A stretch of 64,000 bases of DNA, from NCBI RefSeq assembly GCF_002949735.1, contig NZ_CP026681.1, positions 2,232,001-2,296,000 of the forward strand, in the 5' to 3' direction. Position 1 is the first letter of the stretch; every line of letters begins with the position of its first letter. The translations under genes were made by a program, and so were the position numbers. Shown in pieces: positions 52,001 through 54,061 of the stretch. Source of the stretch: Nostoc sp. 'Peltigera membranacea cyanobiont' N6 (GTDB taxonomy: Bacteria > Cyanobacteriota > Cyanobacteriia > Cyanobacteriales > Nostocaceae). Below the pieces are notes generated by a model, which had not been told where the DNA came from, searched no databases, and worked only from the letters and a program-made list of their open reading frames with translations.

Positions 52001-52931
52001 AAGCACTCGAAGTACCCCCTTGACCATTAAAGTTTACCGCCGTATTCGATATCAGCGCATAAATAAAATCGCGGTCTGCTTCGGCTTGTGTGAGGCGCTT
52101 CAACATCACACTGACAACACCTTCAGCCCGTAAATGACCGTCTGCGTTCTCTTGAAACGACTTCACGGTATTGGTGCGGCTCAATTGTTTGGTGCGCGAC
52201 AGTGCCAAGAAAGGCTGCGGGCGCAAAAGCAAGTTGGCAGCACTGACAATAGCATGGCTGATTTCACCGGATCGCAGTGCCGATACCGCTCGATGCAGAG
52301 CGACTGCCGCACCAGCGCACTGTGCATCTACGATCTCGCTGGGGCCTCGAAAATCAAAAAAGTACGCGATTCGATTAGCCAGCAGCGATGCCTGCCCGTA
52401 CCCTTCACCCGGATCGAGTCCGCGTTCATTCAATATTTGGAGATAATCATCGTCCTGATGAGCAACATAGACTCCGGTGCGGGATTTCTTCAACGTTGCG
52501 GGGGCGTATCCGGCATCACATAAAGTTTGATACACTGACATCAGCAGCAAGCGCTGCCTTGGGTCTATTTGCTTCGCATCAAAGGGAAGAATCTTAAAGA
52601 AATGCGCGTCAAAGCCGGCAACATCTGGAATAAAGCCGCCCCATTTACACCGCGTCTTTCCAGGATCTTTGCCTGCCGGATCGTAATACTTGCGCCAATC
52701 AAAGCGTTCTCCAGGGATTTCCTGAATTAACGAACGGTCTGCGTCTAAAGCTTGCCAGAATTCACGGACGGACATACAACCAGGCAAGTAGCCAGACACT
52801 CCAACAATTGCGATCGGCTCAATTTGAAACGAAGGCGGCACAATCAATTCTGGTTGTCTGGAGGGCAGGGACTGCATTGAGTCCCGATAAAATGCCTCTT
52901 CGATACACTTAAGTTGCTCTTCCGTATTCAT
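28017..52931 (-). CDS. Giant trans-AT PKS/NRPS with five modules (8304 aa)
   Basis: One uninterrupted reading frame of 8304 residues, roughly 0.9 MDa. Order: KS0-ACP-C-A(Gly)-PCP | KS-DH-KR-cMT-ACP | KS0-(DH-like)-ACP | KS-KR-cMT-ACP | KS0-ACP-C-A-PCP. Active-site Cys residues of the five KS lie near residues 204, 1999, 4029, 5044 and 6646. Three of them lack the first catalytic His (motifs EAQGMG, ESAANG, ESAAMG). No module has an AT, so malonyl units come from the free AT at 14193-15395. Post-KS segments ending in LPTYxFxxxxYW are typical of AT-less modules. The start codon lies 2 bases after the monooxygenase stop. The C-terminus ends in a basic tail (QLRRQHRSRNQ), likely a docking element for the next protein. 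The five modules are described separately. Confidence 0.95.
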   Translation of the reverse strand: MNTEEQLKCIEEAFYRDSMQSLPSRQPELIVPPSFQIEPIAIVGVSGYLPGCMSVREFWQALDADRSLIQEIPGERFDWRKYYDPAGKDPGKTRCKWGGFIPDVAGFDAHFFKILPFDAKQIDPRQRLLLMSVYQTLCDAGYAPATLKKSRTGVYVAHQDDDYLQILNERGLDPGEGYGQASLLANRIAYFFDFRGPSEIVDAQCAGAAVALHRAVSALRSGEISHAIVSAANLLLRPQPFLALSRTKQLSRTNTVKSFQENADGHLRAEGVVSVMLKRLTQAEADRDFIYALISNTAVNFNGQGGTSSASPNIESHVDLIERCYGEAGIDPRDVSYIEAQGMGNRLSDLAEWEAFNRALRSLAKARGVTLDLHSCRISTLKPLIGHMESTSALGALLKIVRSLETERIHKILGFSGADMALDTDNQPCVLANETLPWNKTDKPRLAGLHSFGMSGNNAHILIQEYRPSEKEYSPTQSLPVIQEFLIVLSAKSEKSLKALASELNQFLTTPPVPDLKDIAHTLYNGREHMDYRMAMVVRDRQQLRAGLQSYIEAPDGISTKKGNPNVFIGTVSSAQEQDPSSFAGMQAIAAAWVQGGAISWPEHPTARRVPLPGYHFETQRYWLDEGIQHPPSLAAIPKTGFQDFAIDPGQSSEENLRRYLTCILVEFLDLPSDRIDENKHLQDYGIDSLAGMRVIRSLSETFDIEVLGRDLLQHPTIRSLSKHLSQRIDLEANRPSNPQVSEPENRELEFPLSEGQKGLWALQKSFPLMTAYNIPLCLKIRNTIDTSILSKALKSLLSQHPVLGYHLSEKDGILRQGLAPGTEIGINTEDVSVLDEQSILSKLREKSKQPFNLEQGPLIRVDLLQKSSTQTYLLICVHHIVFDGGSFLPLVDSVFDAYRRLLHGESPLAVPISTTYEDFVLWERRMLDGAWEKHRSYWRETLSGNLPVLELPTDRSRSKAQLFSGAVISTSIESSLAVQIQSFSKTQRVNPSTIFLALFKILLHRYTNLDDIIVGMPSMGRPQERFRSVVGYFINMVAIRSKGFSQQTFATFLENLKYTMSDGLDHASVPFTTVVRDIGILPNAIAAPVFQVAFEYQNGLAPSDLQHLCSCYGDLFDLEISFDIHQEGEYELVLEVFEEANGYRVSFKYNPSLYDATTIQQMLGHYLQLTQVAISNPNALVHKYEMMDDAERRLIQWDLNATSVEYPSNCVHQLFQAQVERTPNAVAVACGERTLSYEELNRKSTALAKYLQQQGVQSETLVAVCVERSLDTIVALLGIMKAGGAYVPLDPQFPQERLTYMLRDCGAPFLVTQSWLNNRIGFIDAQYINLDRQWEEIEQAAESVEPLKCLAGLENLAYVIYTSGSTGKPKGVTIEHRALTNFLCGMADQIGKQFVADFLAVTTYSFDIAALELFFPLIQGARCTICDRDGLKDVEAIKAEIRRAKPTIMQATPSFWTMLLQSGWKNDENLKILCGGEMLNDSLRSMLASIGCEVWNLYGPTETTIWSMLAKIQPGDSVTIGKPIANTRVYILDAHDQLAPMGVPGELCIAGAGLARGYWNQPELTAQKFIDHPLEANNGSKLYRTGDLCCWLPNGTLQHLGRLDLQVKIRGFRIELEEVERELSRHPAVAECVVVAKERQGVQSLIGYYVPRQSDEKNLLQDFDLIAHLKQRLPDYAIPTAFVSLDRIPLTANGKVDRKSLADREVAIQRKREKVTAKTETEAILADIWKNVLNFTDISINDGFFAAGGDSVLSVILADRIARRFNQEFSVTSLFKYSTIRDIAAYLGDKQAGILGETPLQNPISASHEDKQNRSALAFDNAKGEALQDSLAIVGISCHFPDAPNHYQFWHNICAGKESGQFFSEEELRQAGVSEDSIRNPYFVGVQRTIEGKGNFDPEFFNISPRNAVFMDPQFRLLLMHAWRAVEDAGYVSSEIPRTSVFISASNSGYNTLVDKAGIIEATDEYTAWMLNQSGTIPTTISYQLGFIGPSVFVHTNCSSSLAALSAAYQSLSLGQSDYALVGASTLLPKSEMGYLHRPGLNLSRDGHCRTFDAAADGLVAGEGVAVLLVKKAPLAIADGDRIYALIRGIGINNDGRDKAGFFAPSVRGQSQAINMALTSTGIGAETIGYVEAHGTGTKLGDPIEIQALCDSYQKDTNQRQYCAIGSVKPNIGHLDTGAGLAGCIKVAMSLYHKKIPPSINFSQPNPAIDFERSPFFVVDRLHEWEAAPWPRRAALSAFGIGGTNTHAILEEYLPSPKLSLEKLNSPVLIVLSARKDDRLKEYVESLADYLEQGIAKPNNSSETEWLINLAYTLQCGRQPMESRVAFIASSVEESIAKLRRFATHWQPFEGCYFGSPSRENQILKLFADDEDMQGLLAQWLVKRNVAKLAQVWIQGVKVDWSRLYCDRLPSRISAPTYPFAPEYYWPTPNPSSVSFSTLAPSHAIDPLQHRNVSLSAQHYSYEFTGHEFFLADHQIRHNGSGRKVLPAVVYLEIVHRAFWQSISHSLPNLEYPVNNGKPVIVLSNVAWVQALFVDESPTAVELKLFDGALNQMRFEIGSTFKGKTSLHCHGDATVSFNTAPVLNLFELQQQIRERQLSSAECYEIFRTLGVDYGPAHHAIDTLFLSAGKASDRQVLAKLVIPDAVAQEQSPYVLHPSLLDAGLQSCVGLLLQTNSQESLRLALPSSLEQIEVYDSCAALMWAWVRFAPETKKDSPIQRMDIDLCTDDGKVAVRMKGFVAREIRQQDSDGAVTQHQPKPLISNEMPPGLGSVTLKPVWDRVAIAPQADRSKDSLTVVFGANQTWKDQIAQLDRAAVLVDSAKPQSVEEFSKQIELLGSIDRLLWLAPAPIKYALDDDRLVDEQESGVLQLFRLLKLLFESGYGKKSLALTVVTSQSVAVRPFETANPTTASIHGLVATLKSEYPHWRIRLLDIDGGELPSLDELFPDNDTADFPLLARRDKQWFARKLIPIAFESNGFPAYKQKGVYVAIGGAGGVGEVWSRHIIENYQAQVIWIGRRELDDRIREKQAKLAAFGSKPLYIQADARNKASLEKALDEIRQSYSCINGVVHTAIELQDQSLAQMSIARFRTGLLAKAETSVRLVQVFQHEPLDFVLFFSSLISFGESPGQANYAAGCTFLDAYAQQLGKDWAVSVKVMNWGYWGNTGVVADATYRERMRQNGIGSIESQQAMAALNRLLQGQIDQLAFINLLKPQALEFVIEDEVLSVVGSARSHEEEKGQGAGGKGEDRDGAWTSPRISVLEGRDLFPLLPAPFSPASSGQTAHPVVENVAPEIRYSQQWQLIRTHRTDARDALLQNLLLANLSEMGVLNSPNGRSLPVTYYHKWLDESIRLLQQNGLLRQGNVSSVEELWTTWQKARLDWEGSASVTAEIDLVERCLRSLPDILSGRKLPQDVIFPESSLRLVEPLYRGNPVADFFNEVIADAVVDAINSWDKGNGPIRILEVGAGTGGTTVGLLQKLQPYSDRIGEYCYTDISQAFLIHGEEHYAIDYPFLKVDRFNVEQPLSIQSIQPGSYDIVVATNVLHATKNIRQTVRNVKAAMRAGGQVFINEIGGNSLFSHLTFGLLEGWWRFEDAEMRIPGCPALNSHAWKQVLQEEGFDAVKFPVEFAHDLGHQIVVAISNGVIRQPLLGKPHAEPESVAQTQPDDSSNVQTNSVMSLQERTTEFVRQTLSEATRTPANKVRLDTPFEQYGVDSIVQVGLIQKLEQVTGSLPNTILFEYSTTRELVDYLLAHHQEFLTASFPTEKGTGDWGLGTGDWEDLEGDSDLKQVLLQERSHEKKTLLSPQSPVFSPELPASSNSVSQSTNEDSPSPRVSPQPAQNPIASDTANASLNASRFVQDDIAIVGIAGRYPGAKNLDELWEVLRTGRSCIVEADRFRRSNLSDRKHSETPARSHFGGFLNDVYHFDRQLFGVSEERAIAMPPEVRLFLEITWETFEAAGYSPAALKQFQLREKKGIGVFVGSMYSQYAWTNPSRKEAVLSSNGTEWQIANQVSHFFDLTGPSLVLNTACSSSLTAIHLACESLRQGSCSMALAGGVNLTLEPSKFLSLERSNFLGSGQHSRSLGDGDGMIPSEGVGALLLKPLSLAIADNDRIEGIIKSSFVNHSGGRQAFTAPDPAQQTQLVLDSIALSGCDIETITYVESAANGSSLGDPIEIIALKNAFAKLTNKTGFCAIGSVKSNLGHLEAASGISQIAKVLLQFQHKTLVPTINATPINPRIKLDNSPFYLQEQLSPWVPQLDSHNSESLPRRSLINSFGAGGSYANLIVEEYQEKPSNTTSGLHPSETLLVFAAATHKGLQSYLTRLQTYLREHPAISVADLASALQLRDCNLEYRLAAIASSTNQALNIVEQLAGHNVDVSSNSGIYASFGDADLPTPKDAQLQSAIDDRDLFRLARYWAAGADIDFAGLNRVDRKSCAVLPGYAFEHDKEFSYIICDSQEDTQATAEPSRSQTSGGMTATYLYDEPFLQDHTLLGDRVLLGVTHASLAMTDFFQRFPHQRALCLKRLTFVQPIIVDRGEAVTVEIHTSEIPTGLNFEARYRRTTSKQLTQTAATGHLQPDLYKEEYLDVERLLESSTPIGNLESIYQTVPAIRLGSSFRTIERLFRTSDGIIARVCLTEQSRQESHTYALHPLAINSAFLAAAPLLADAIGNDSNYLPFGIKEIYCVKVDNWRSLDRCWVHTRLVKNSGELILFDADIISDNSLVVARLRGCSLKLLHDRKEPEQASPKSDSIDASILETSLATDVLRYLIDKINITAQISIAETEVNSNLMQLGLGSSELVAIAASIEQDTDLELNATLFFEYPSLVEVVNFFVDSHPAAFLQLLGEKRTQHRTISEKLDRSRSERHEKVSANLHGDIAVIGMHSTYAECEDLDQFWQLIRDGRDVIREVPRDRWDYRPWFDPNPGSEDKTYCKWGSFIKDADKFDAAFFNISPREAMWMDPQNRLLMQSMYAAAEDAGVVNQLRGSNTGVFAGICFDDYAEKIVELGLPLDIYTGTGRSGISANRISFWFDFKGPSMVINTACSSSLVALHYACQALRNQECEMAFVGGANLLLSSLHYRYFSKLGALSPTGHCHTFDAAADGYVPAECIASVLLKPLDQAEKDGDRIHAVIKGTAFTHGGYTPSLSAPSVAGEENAIVKAWEDAGIDPETLTYIEAHGTGTKLGDPIETNSLKNAFARYTSKIGFCAIGSVKANIGHAEGAAGITGLIKVILQIKHRQIPPLANLKQLNPYLKLEGSPLYINRELTDWESEGVRRAGVSSFGFSGAFAHAVIEEYRSYTDSRREFSGPFPIVLSAKNNECLKGQVANLVAFLEENCSKNLNDEENFLANLSYTLQVGREAMQTRLGFVVESIAELRNKLQMAWNDSDTKSGLFYGDIKSGKEYLASLLANRDVSEAIAGWMNNCEYAALVDGWTKGMTVDWSKLYAKGFPQRISLPTYAFARESYWICPLNGDEEDLKATQSDLAQDKAQAKLYALVPCWNAIPLLKANLPFSDRTQRTLIIGVDAELKDDLRACFNHASYFGDMAKDRIESLKGRLETNLPWQHIIIVVPEDNCSLLDDGTVLSAQEGGILSVFRIAKSLLSAGYATKNLALTFMTTQIAAINKDESSNPVHSAVHGFSGVLAKELPSWNVRVLDLQKGRSLSSVDLEHFPDDSAGMVFAWRDGEWYRQTPIPMRNVATPEADEFHSAYKNRGVYVVIGGAGGIGSAWSRFVIENYDAKVIWIGRRQIDDEIRQKIDTLKQIGHAPEYLQADASDRESLTEAYKSIKSRYSQIHGVIHSAVGQFDQSLSEMDENRFRSILSSKIDVSVNMATVFKHEPLDFMLFFSSIISLTRGGGMSGYAAGCAFKDSFAIELNRCLPFPVKVVNWGYWNVGTGNTIPDATKIRMKQCGIEPIASQQGLEALSAFLVSPLHQLALLKTTRLDRLDLVKDDEWLDVYPPVNPSCIESALRQVPWHDHRVAAIAKQYLEPIAAIETLLLKLLHGTLVNLDLLHPHATLSAALPEFYQLWLQESRRLAIAVIPDNVQGNLGDIWDEWNRQKMHWDSMPHIQAIVTLVDVCMRELPAILKAQKRATDIMFPNGSMSLVEGIYERNAIATHFNELLAQTVVNYLQERCRVDALTPIRILEIGAGTGATTATVLHHLEPFGNIVGEYLYTDISPAFLVRAERHFAPKYPFLRTQLFDVDQPLSKQGIPIGSFDIVIATNCIHATANIRRSLRNAKAALRGQGVIFLNEITQTSLISHLTFGLLAGWWLAEDARVPGSPFLLAEDWKRVLQQEGFQAIAYPARSADSLGQQVIVAVSDGVVRQPESISSVPSPKQQALNFRQPNDKEGASSALKELKEKGTTYFKQLIGEVLMMDGNRIDSSEPLAVYGVDSIIIAQLTNALNKHFEGVKAGLLFEASTIDALVNHFAETQRTNFAKLVKLEDHPEPKAAIQESTANKQPSTDFVAKTIALHQSRDPIEDAIAVIGMSGRFPQAKTLTEFWENLQSGRDCITDLPNNRWNMDGFFEADPKMAREQGKSYCKWGAFLEDFDTFDPLFFNISPREAAQMDPQARVFLQECWRAFEDAGYSPSGLDDAVRDRIGVYGAVTKVGFNTSFAAMVNRVSHAMDLRGASVAVDTMCSSALVALHQGCEALRRGDLQMAIVGAVNLYLDPRNYKYLCEVGLLAESKMPRVFGEGGTGFVPGEGVGAVVLKRLEDARRDNDSIVAVIRSSAVNHSGRANAYGTPNPLRQAEVISQALDRGGIDPRSVGYIESAAMGLEIADSLELNALKKVFGDRAEDRWQCYRLGTLKSTIGHGESVSAMAQFMKVVLQLKHRKLCPTKVVRPLNPDIDFASLPFQLQTELEPWSPLTIDGICLPRRAGITALGSGGVNAHLIVEEYRREPSQETLKLAQDSPQIIILSAKNDDCRQAQISQLIEFLDRNQDVSLADLAFTLQVGREAMASRVALVVNSIDELRSGLTHLMLHTQSNLSRKISTYVGNITETDNSLQTLLAGGADAMVLQLFLEQRNYEKLAQFWVQGGKIPWVSLWEQKQVQRISLPNYPFEKRCFWETASSSNSDEPKFNGAIAQGNSNPNDASQSVQEIVTAIVAESIDLTESEIRPHLSLWQLGVDSIRSMEIARRLQKRLHVEIGHRELADYGTVEALCRLIEQKRAAIALNVTSEIESVSEPQTTSKVRVSTFPLSEGQRGLWLLHQLVPKMSAYNVPVTLQFDRLVNVNAIKQAASFLMERHPILRSQFHTDDKGNPIQTIRSQTEFFFEDSDRDFATDAVLQDKLRSAADRVFDLESDPLVRLHLFHQSQNRYKLLIVIHHLVVDGSSLPILLHDFLHAYAAFSQGSEPAIASSESADYADFVAWEQALICSERGKASLSYWKKQLSGTLPLLALPFDRERPPSQTYAGTTISSKLESNTTHQLRALAKNQNVSLFVLLLGIYQALLARYTLQSDIIVGVASAGRPEDRFANTVGYFINMVPIRTQINVKEPLVELLQRLKITVADGLDRGHFPFPKQVSELCISRDLAHSPVFQTSFAMQSFWKPEVEQTLQDQLEGVSVVAGPSPAGEIELRLEIVEQCNEILVNMAYNTDLFQQPTIVRLAEHFSNLVKAVCQNPNQPIHSLELLSKDEQRKLLNKCSIGDRVPKKADNLQKCVHHLFEIQAQKTPEAVAVIHNQRSLTYLELDRQSAGLASRLREMGVFPGMIVGIFTERSIYQVVAILAVLKAGAAYLPLDPAYPQQRLTFVIEDAEPIVILTEEKLRDRLINLFGSEKQRLPILSVEQGEVPQEISPSPLLPANSLVYVIYTSGSTGQPKGVAMGHGAVMNLIQWQISQAGECQTPRTLQFASLNFDVSFQEIFSTLGGGGSLVLIDENVRSNPAELAKLIEDRQIERLYLPYVALSSLAEQLRISGRSLHTLREVIIAGEALRITSAISQMFRDAPGCILQNQYGPSETHVITSFTLEQDVNSWPVLPPIGCPIPGVAIYILDEDYNLMPIGIAGEIFIGGECLAQGYLNNPELTERKFVTNPFVSPLEGSVRERIYATGDLGRYLPDGNIEYLGRRDNQVKIRGFRIEPGEIEAVLETHPEVRSTVVIAEADNPNFKRLIAYIVPQVHPPSTSELRSFLKQKLPDYMIPSAFVFLKALPVNPNGKVDRRALPKPEPTLLDEANYVMPKTEVEKIIAEVWQKALQVEKVGICDNFFELGGHSLLLVQINQQLQAVLSSELSIIDMFKYPTIQTLSQYLSGKLPKQDTSEKNNPRNQIQSDIKALKNGQLQLRRQHRSRNQ
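28100..33480 (-). other. Module 7: KS0-ACP-C-A-PCP, predicted Pro-like amino acid
   Basis: The KS keeps Cys (VDTMCSSALVALH) but has ESAAMGLEIADS in place of EAHGTGT, so it should not condense and only passes the chain on. An ACP follows (LWQLGVDSIRSME), then a condensation domain with intact HHLVVDG. The adenylation domain has A3 YTSGSTGQPKG. Its binding-pocket residues, read by eye against GrsA, are D V Q Y I A Q V I (K). That is close to the proline-type pattern DVQxIAHVV, with His to Gln and Val to Ile changes. The PCP has LGGHSLLLV (Ser about 8226). It adds the second amino acid before the cis-AT module. Pro or a ring-modified Pro is my best guess, with low certainty. Confidence 0.75.
33590..38310 (-). 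other. Module 6: KS-KR-cMT-ACP
   Basis: KS is active (NTACSSSLVALH, EAHGTGTKLGDP, NIGHAEGAAG), with an odd AECIAS where GEGxGx is usual. KR has VIGGAGGIGSAWS and GYAAGCAFKDSF: the catalytic Tyr is present, and the usual Asn four residues later is Cys. cMT has ILEIGAGTGATTATVL. ACP has YGVDSIIIAQL (Ser about 6398). It predicts one malonyl extension, alpha-methylation and ketoreduction to a beta-hydroxy, alpha-methyl unit. Confidence 0.85.
38400..41375 (-). other. Module 5: KS0 with DH-like shift or pyran-synthase domain and ACP
   Basis: KS has Cys (NTACSSSLTAIH), but ESAANGSSLGDP replaces EAHGTGTxLGDP, so it is non-elongating. The next domain has a DH fold with DHTLLGDRVLLG (catalytic His present, Pro of HxxxGxxxxP lost) and HPLAINSAFL, where the catalytic Asp is Asn and Gln is Leu. 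Asp-to-Asn DH-like domains in trans-AT lines are double-bond-shifting (enoyl-shift) or pyran-forming (oxa-Michael) domains. Placed alone with a KS0 and ACP, the shift type is more usual. The ACP motif LGLGSSELV lacks the normal Asp before Ser. Confidence 0.75.
41501..41646. repeat. Palindromic GGGGACT-repeat element inside the ACP4-KS5 linker
   Basis: The element has matching ends GACTGAA (41501-41507) and TTCAGTC (41640-41646). Inside are inverted arrays of GGGGACT (left) and CCCCAGT (right). It is in frame within the giant synthase gene, giving a linker with GTGDWGLGTGDWEDLEG and later SPQSPVFSPEL. It looks like a foldback/MITE-like or STRR element that became coding sequence. Confidence 0.75.
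41660..47450 (-). other. Module 4: KS-DH-KR-cMT-ACP
   Basis: KS is active (VHTNCSSSLAALS, EAHGTGTKLGDP, NIGHLDTGAG) and would accept the glycyl chain. DH has a His in ADHQIRHNGSGRKVLP, four residues longer than usual between His and Pro, then GVDYGPAH and an intact HPSLLDAGLQ. KR has IGGAGGVGEVWS and NYAAGCTFLDA, Tyr present with Asn to Cys. cMT has ILEVGAGTGGTTVGL. ACP has YGVDSIVQV (Ser about 3713). Predicted output is an alpha-methyl, alpha,beta-unsaturated thioester next to the glycine nitrogen-bearing carbon. Confidence 0.85.
43096..43229. repeat. Palindromic GGGGGCA/GCAGGG element inside the KR-cMT linker
   Basis: It starts with GAAGAGG (43096-43102) and ends with CCTCTTC (43223-43229). 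The arms carry GGGAGCAGGGAGCAGGGGG on the left and CCCCCTGCCCCCTGCCCC on the right. It lies in frame in the giant synthase, translating to a Gly/Lys-rich then Pro/Leu-rich linker (EEEKGQGAGGKGEDRD, then FPLLPAPFSPASSG). Confidence 0.75.
47540..52830 (-). other. Module 3: KS0-ACP-C-A(Gly)-PCP
   Basis: The KS has DAQCAGAAVALH with Cys, but EAQGMGNRLSD in place of EAHGTGTxLGD, so condensation is unlikely. ACP has YGIDSLAGM (Ser about 689). C domain has HHIVFDGG. A domain has YTSGSTGKPKG and FDIAALELF. Read against GrsA the ten pocket residues are D I L Q L G L I W (K), which is the glycine code. PCP has AAGGDSVLSV (Ser about 1750). The module receives the chain from the tandem ACPs of the upstream protein, after or during oxidation by the free monooxygenase, and couples it to glycine as an amide. 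Confidence 0.88.
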
Positions 52932-52933
52932 AA

Positions 52934-54049
52934 TTATTTAGTATATGGCAAATAGTGCGAAGTCAATTGTTCCAGGTAGGAGAGGGACTCCTTTACCAAA
53001 GAGTAATCCACGCCAAAATCAACCAAGCAGGCTATATCGTTAACACCGATCGCGATCGCTTCATCAATGACTTTCCTGCCGTCGTCCACGGTGCCGAAAA
53101 TAGCTGCTGTTTTAACATACCGTTGATATGCGTAATCGAGTATTTTGGCCTTCTCTTTCGCTGAGACACCTTTATTATCATCCAGTGCTTGTACGTGCGC
53201 GTCTAGAGAACTTTTGATATAAGCCTTAAAGGGTAATTCAACAACTTTATGCACCAAGTCACGGCTTTCGTGAACCAAGGTATGTAGCATTAGAGTCACT
53301 ATGCCTTTCTTGGGATCGTGACCCCCTTCCTCCCGTCCCTGACGATATAATGCGATCTTTTCTCGCATGGCTTGAAAGTTATTTCCGTAGAGCATGGTGA
53401 AAACGTTGTAACCTTGACGACCTGCGTACAGAAAACCGTCATCATTCTTTGTGACAAGCAGCCAGACGTTCAGTTCCTTTTGCAGGGGACGTGGATAAAC
53501 CACAATCGGTATTAGTTCACCGTTCGGGCCGGGAAAGGCGACAGTTTCGCCACGCCAAAGCTTTTGCACCATCGGAATCCACTCACTACAAATCTTCCGT
53601 CGTTCAGCATATTTTTCGGGCGCATAAATAAAATCGGGCTTGTTCCATCCCGACCCAAAACCGAGATCCACTCGTCCATCAGATAATATATCATTCATCG
53701 CCCACCACTCGACGATTTCAGCCGGATGGTGCAGAGGCAGGGAAATCCCGGCTGTTCTAAACCGGATGCGGGTCGTCTGCGGAATCAAATAGGATGCCAT
53801 CACCGCCGAATTGGCGAAAATAGAACCAAATTCGTAGAAGTGTCGCTCAGGTATGTAGATTGCCGTAAACCCTGCGCGATCGCCAAACACCGTGATGTCG
53901 CGCACGAATTCATATTTCTGCTTGTCCGTCACATCTTTCCTCACGTCAGAGAAAAACAGCAAGCTGAACGAAATTTGGTTGTTACTTTCCTTTTTACGGG
54001 TTGCAGTCGGGGGCTGTAGACCGAGCAATTCTTCGATGGAAGTAGTCAT
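52934..54049 (-). CDS. Luciferase-like FMN-dependent monooxygenase acting with the PKS
   Basis: 371 residues with the bacterial-luciferase-like TIM barrel. The assigning segments are FSLLFFSDVRKDV, YIPERHFYEFG, TAGISLPLHHPAEIVEWWA, DILSDGRVDLGFGSGWNKPDF and WLLVTKNDDGFLYAGRQGYNVFT. The GSGW-containing FMN loop and WWA segment match the natural-product (MupA/LLM) subfamily found inside or beside PKS/NRPS lines. It lies 12 bases after the upstream PKS stop and 2 bases before the giant synthase start, so it is translated together with both. It probably oxidises a carrier-bound intermediate at the handover, for example alpha-hydroxylation as in pederin-type chemistry. The exact site is inferred. 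Confidence 0.92.
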   Translation of the reverse strand: MTTSIEELLGLQPPTATRKKESNNQISFSLLFFSDVRKDVTDKQKYEFVRDITVFGDRAGFTAIYIPERHFYEFGSIFANSAVMASYLIPQTTRIRFRTAGISLPLHHPAEIVEWWAMNDILSDGRVDLGFGSGWNKPDFIYAPEKYAERRKICSEWIPMVQKLWRGETVAFPGPNGELIPIVVYPRPLQKELNVWLLVTKNDDGFLYAGRQGYNVFTMLYGNNFQAMREKIALYRQGREEGGHDPKKGIVTLMLHTLVHESRDLVHKVVELPFKAYIKSSLDAHVQALDDNKGVSAKEKAKILDYAYQRYVKTAAIFGTVDDGRKVIDEAIAIGVNDIACLVDFGVDYSLVKESLSYLEQLTSHYLPYTK

Positions 54050-54061
54050 GCTTTTTACAAC

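Noticed and set aside
52934..54049. Bioluminescence luciferase or F420-dependent dehydrogenase
   Set aside because: There are no lux partners and it is embedded in a PKS operon with the motifs of natural-product LLM enzymes.
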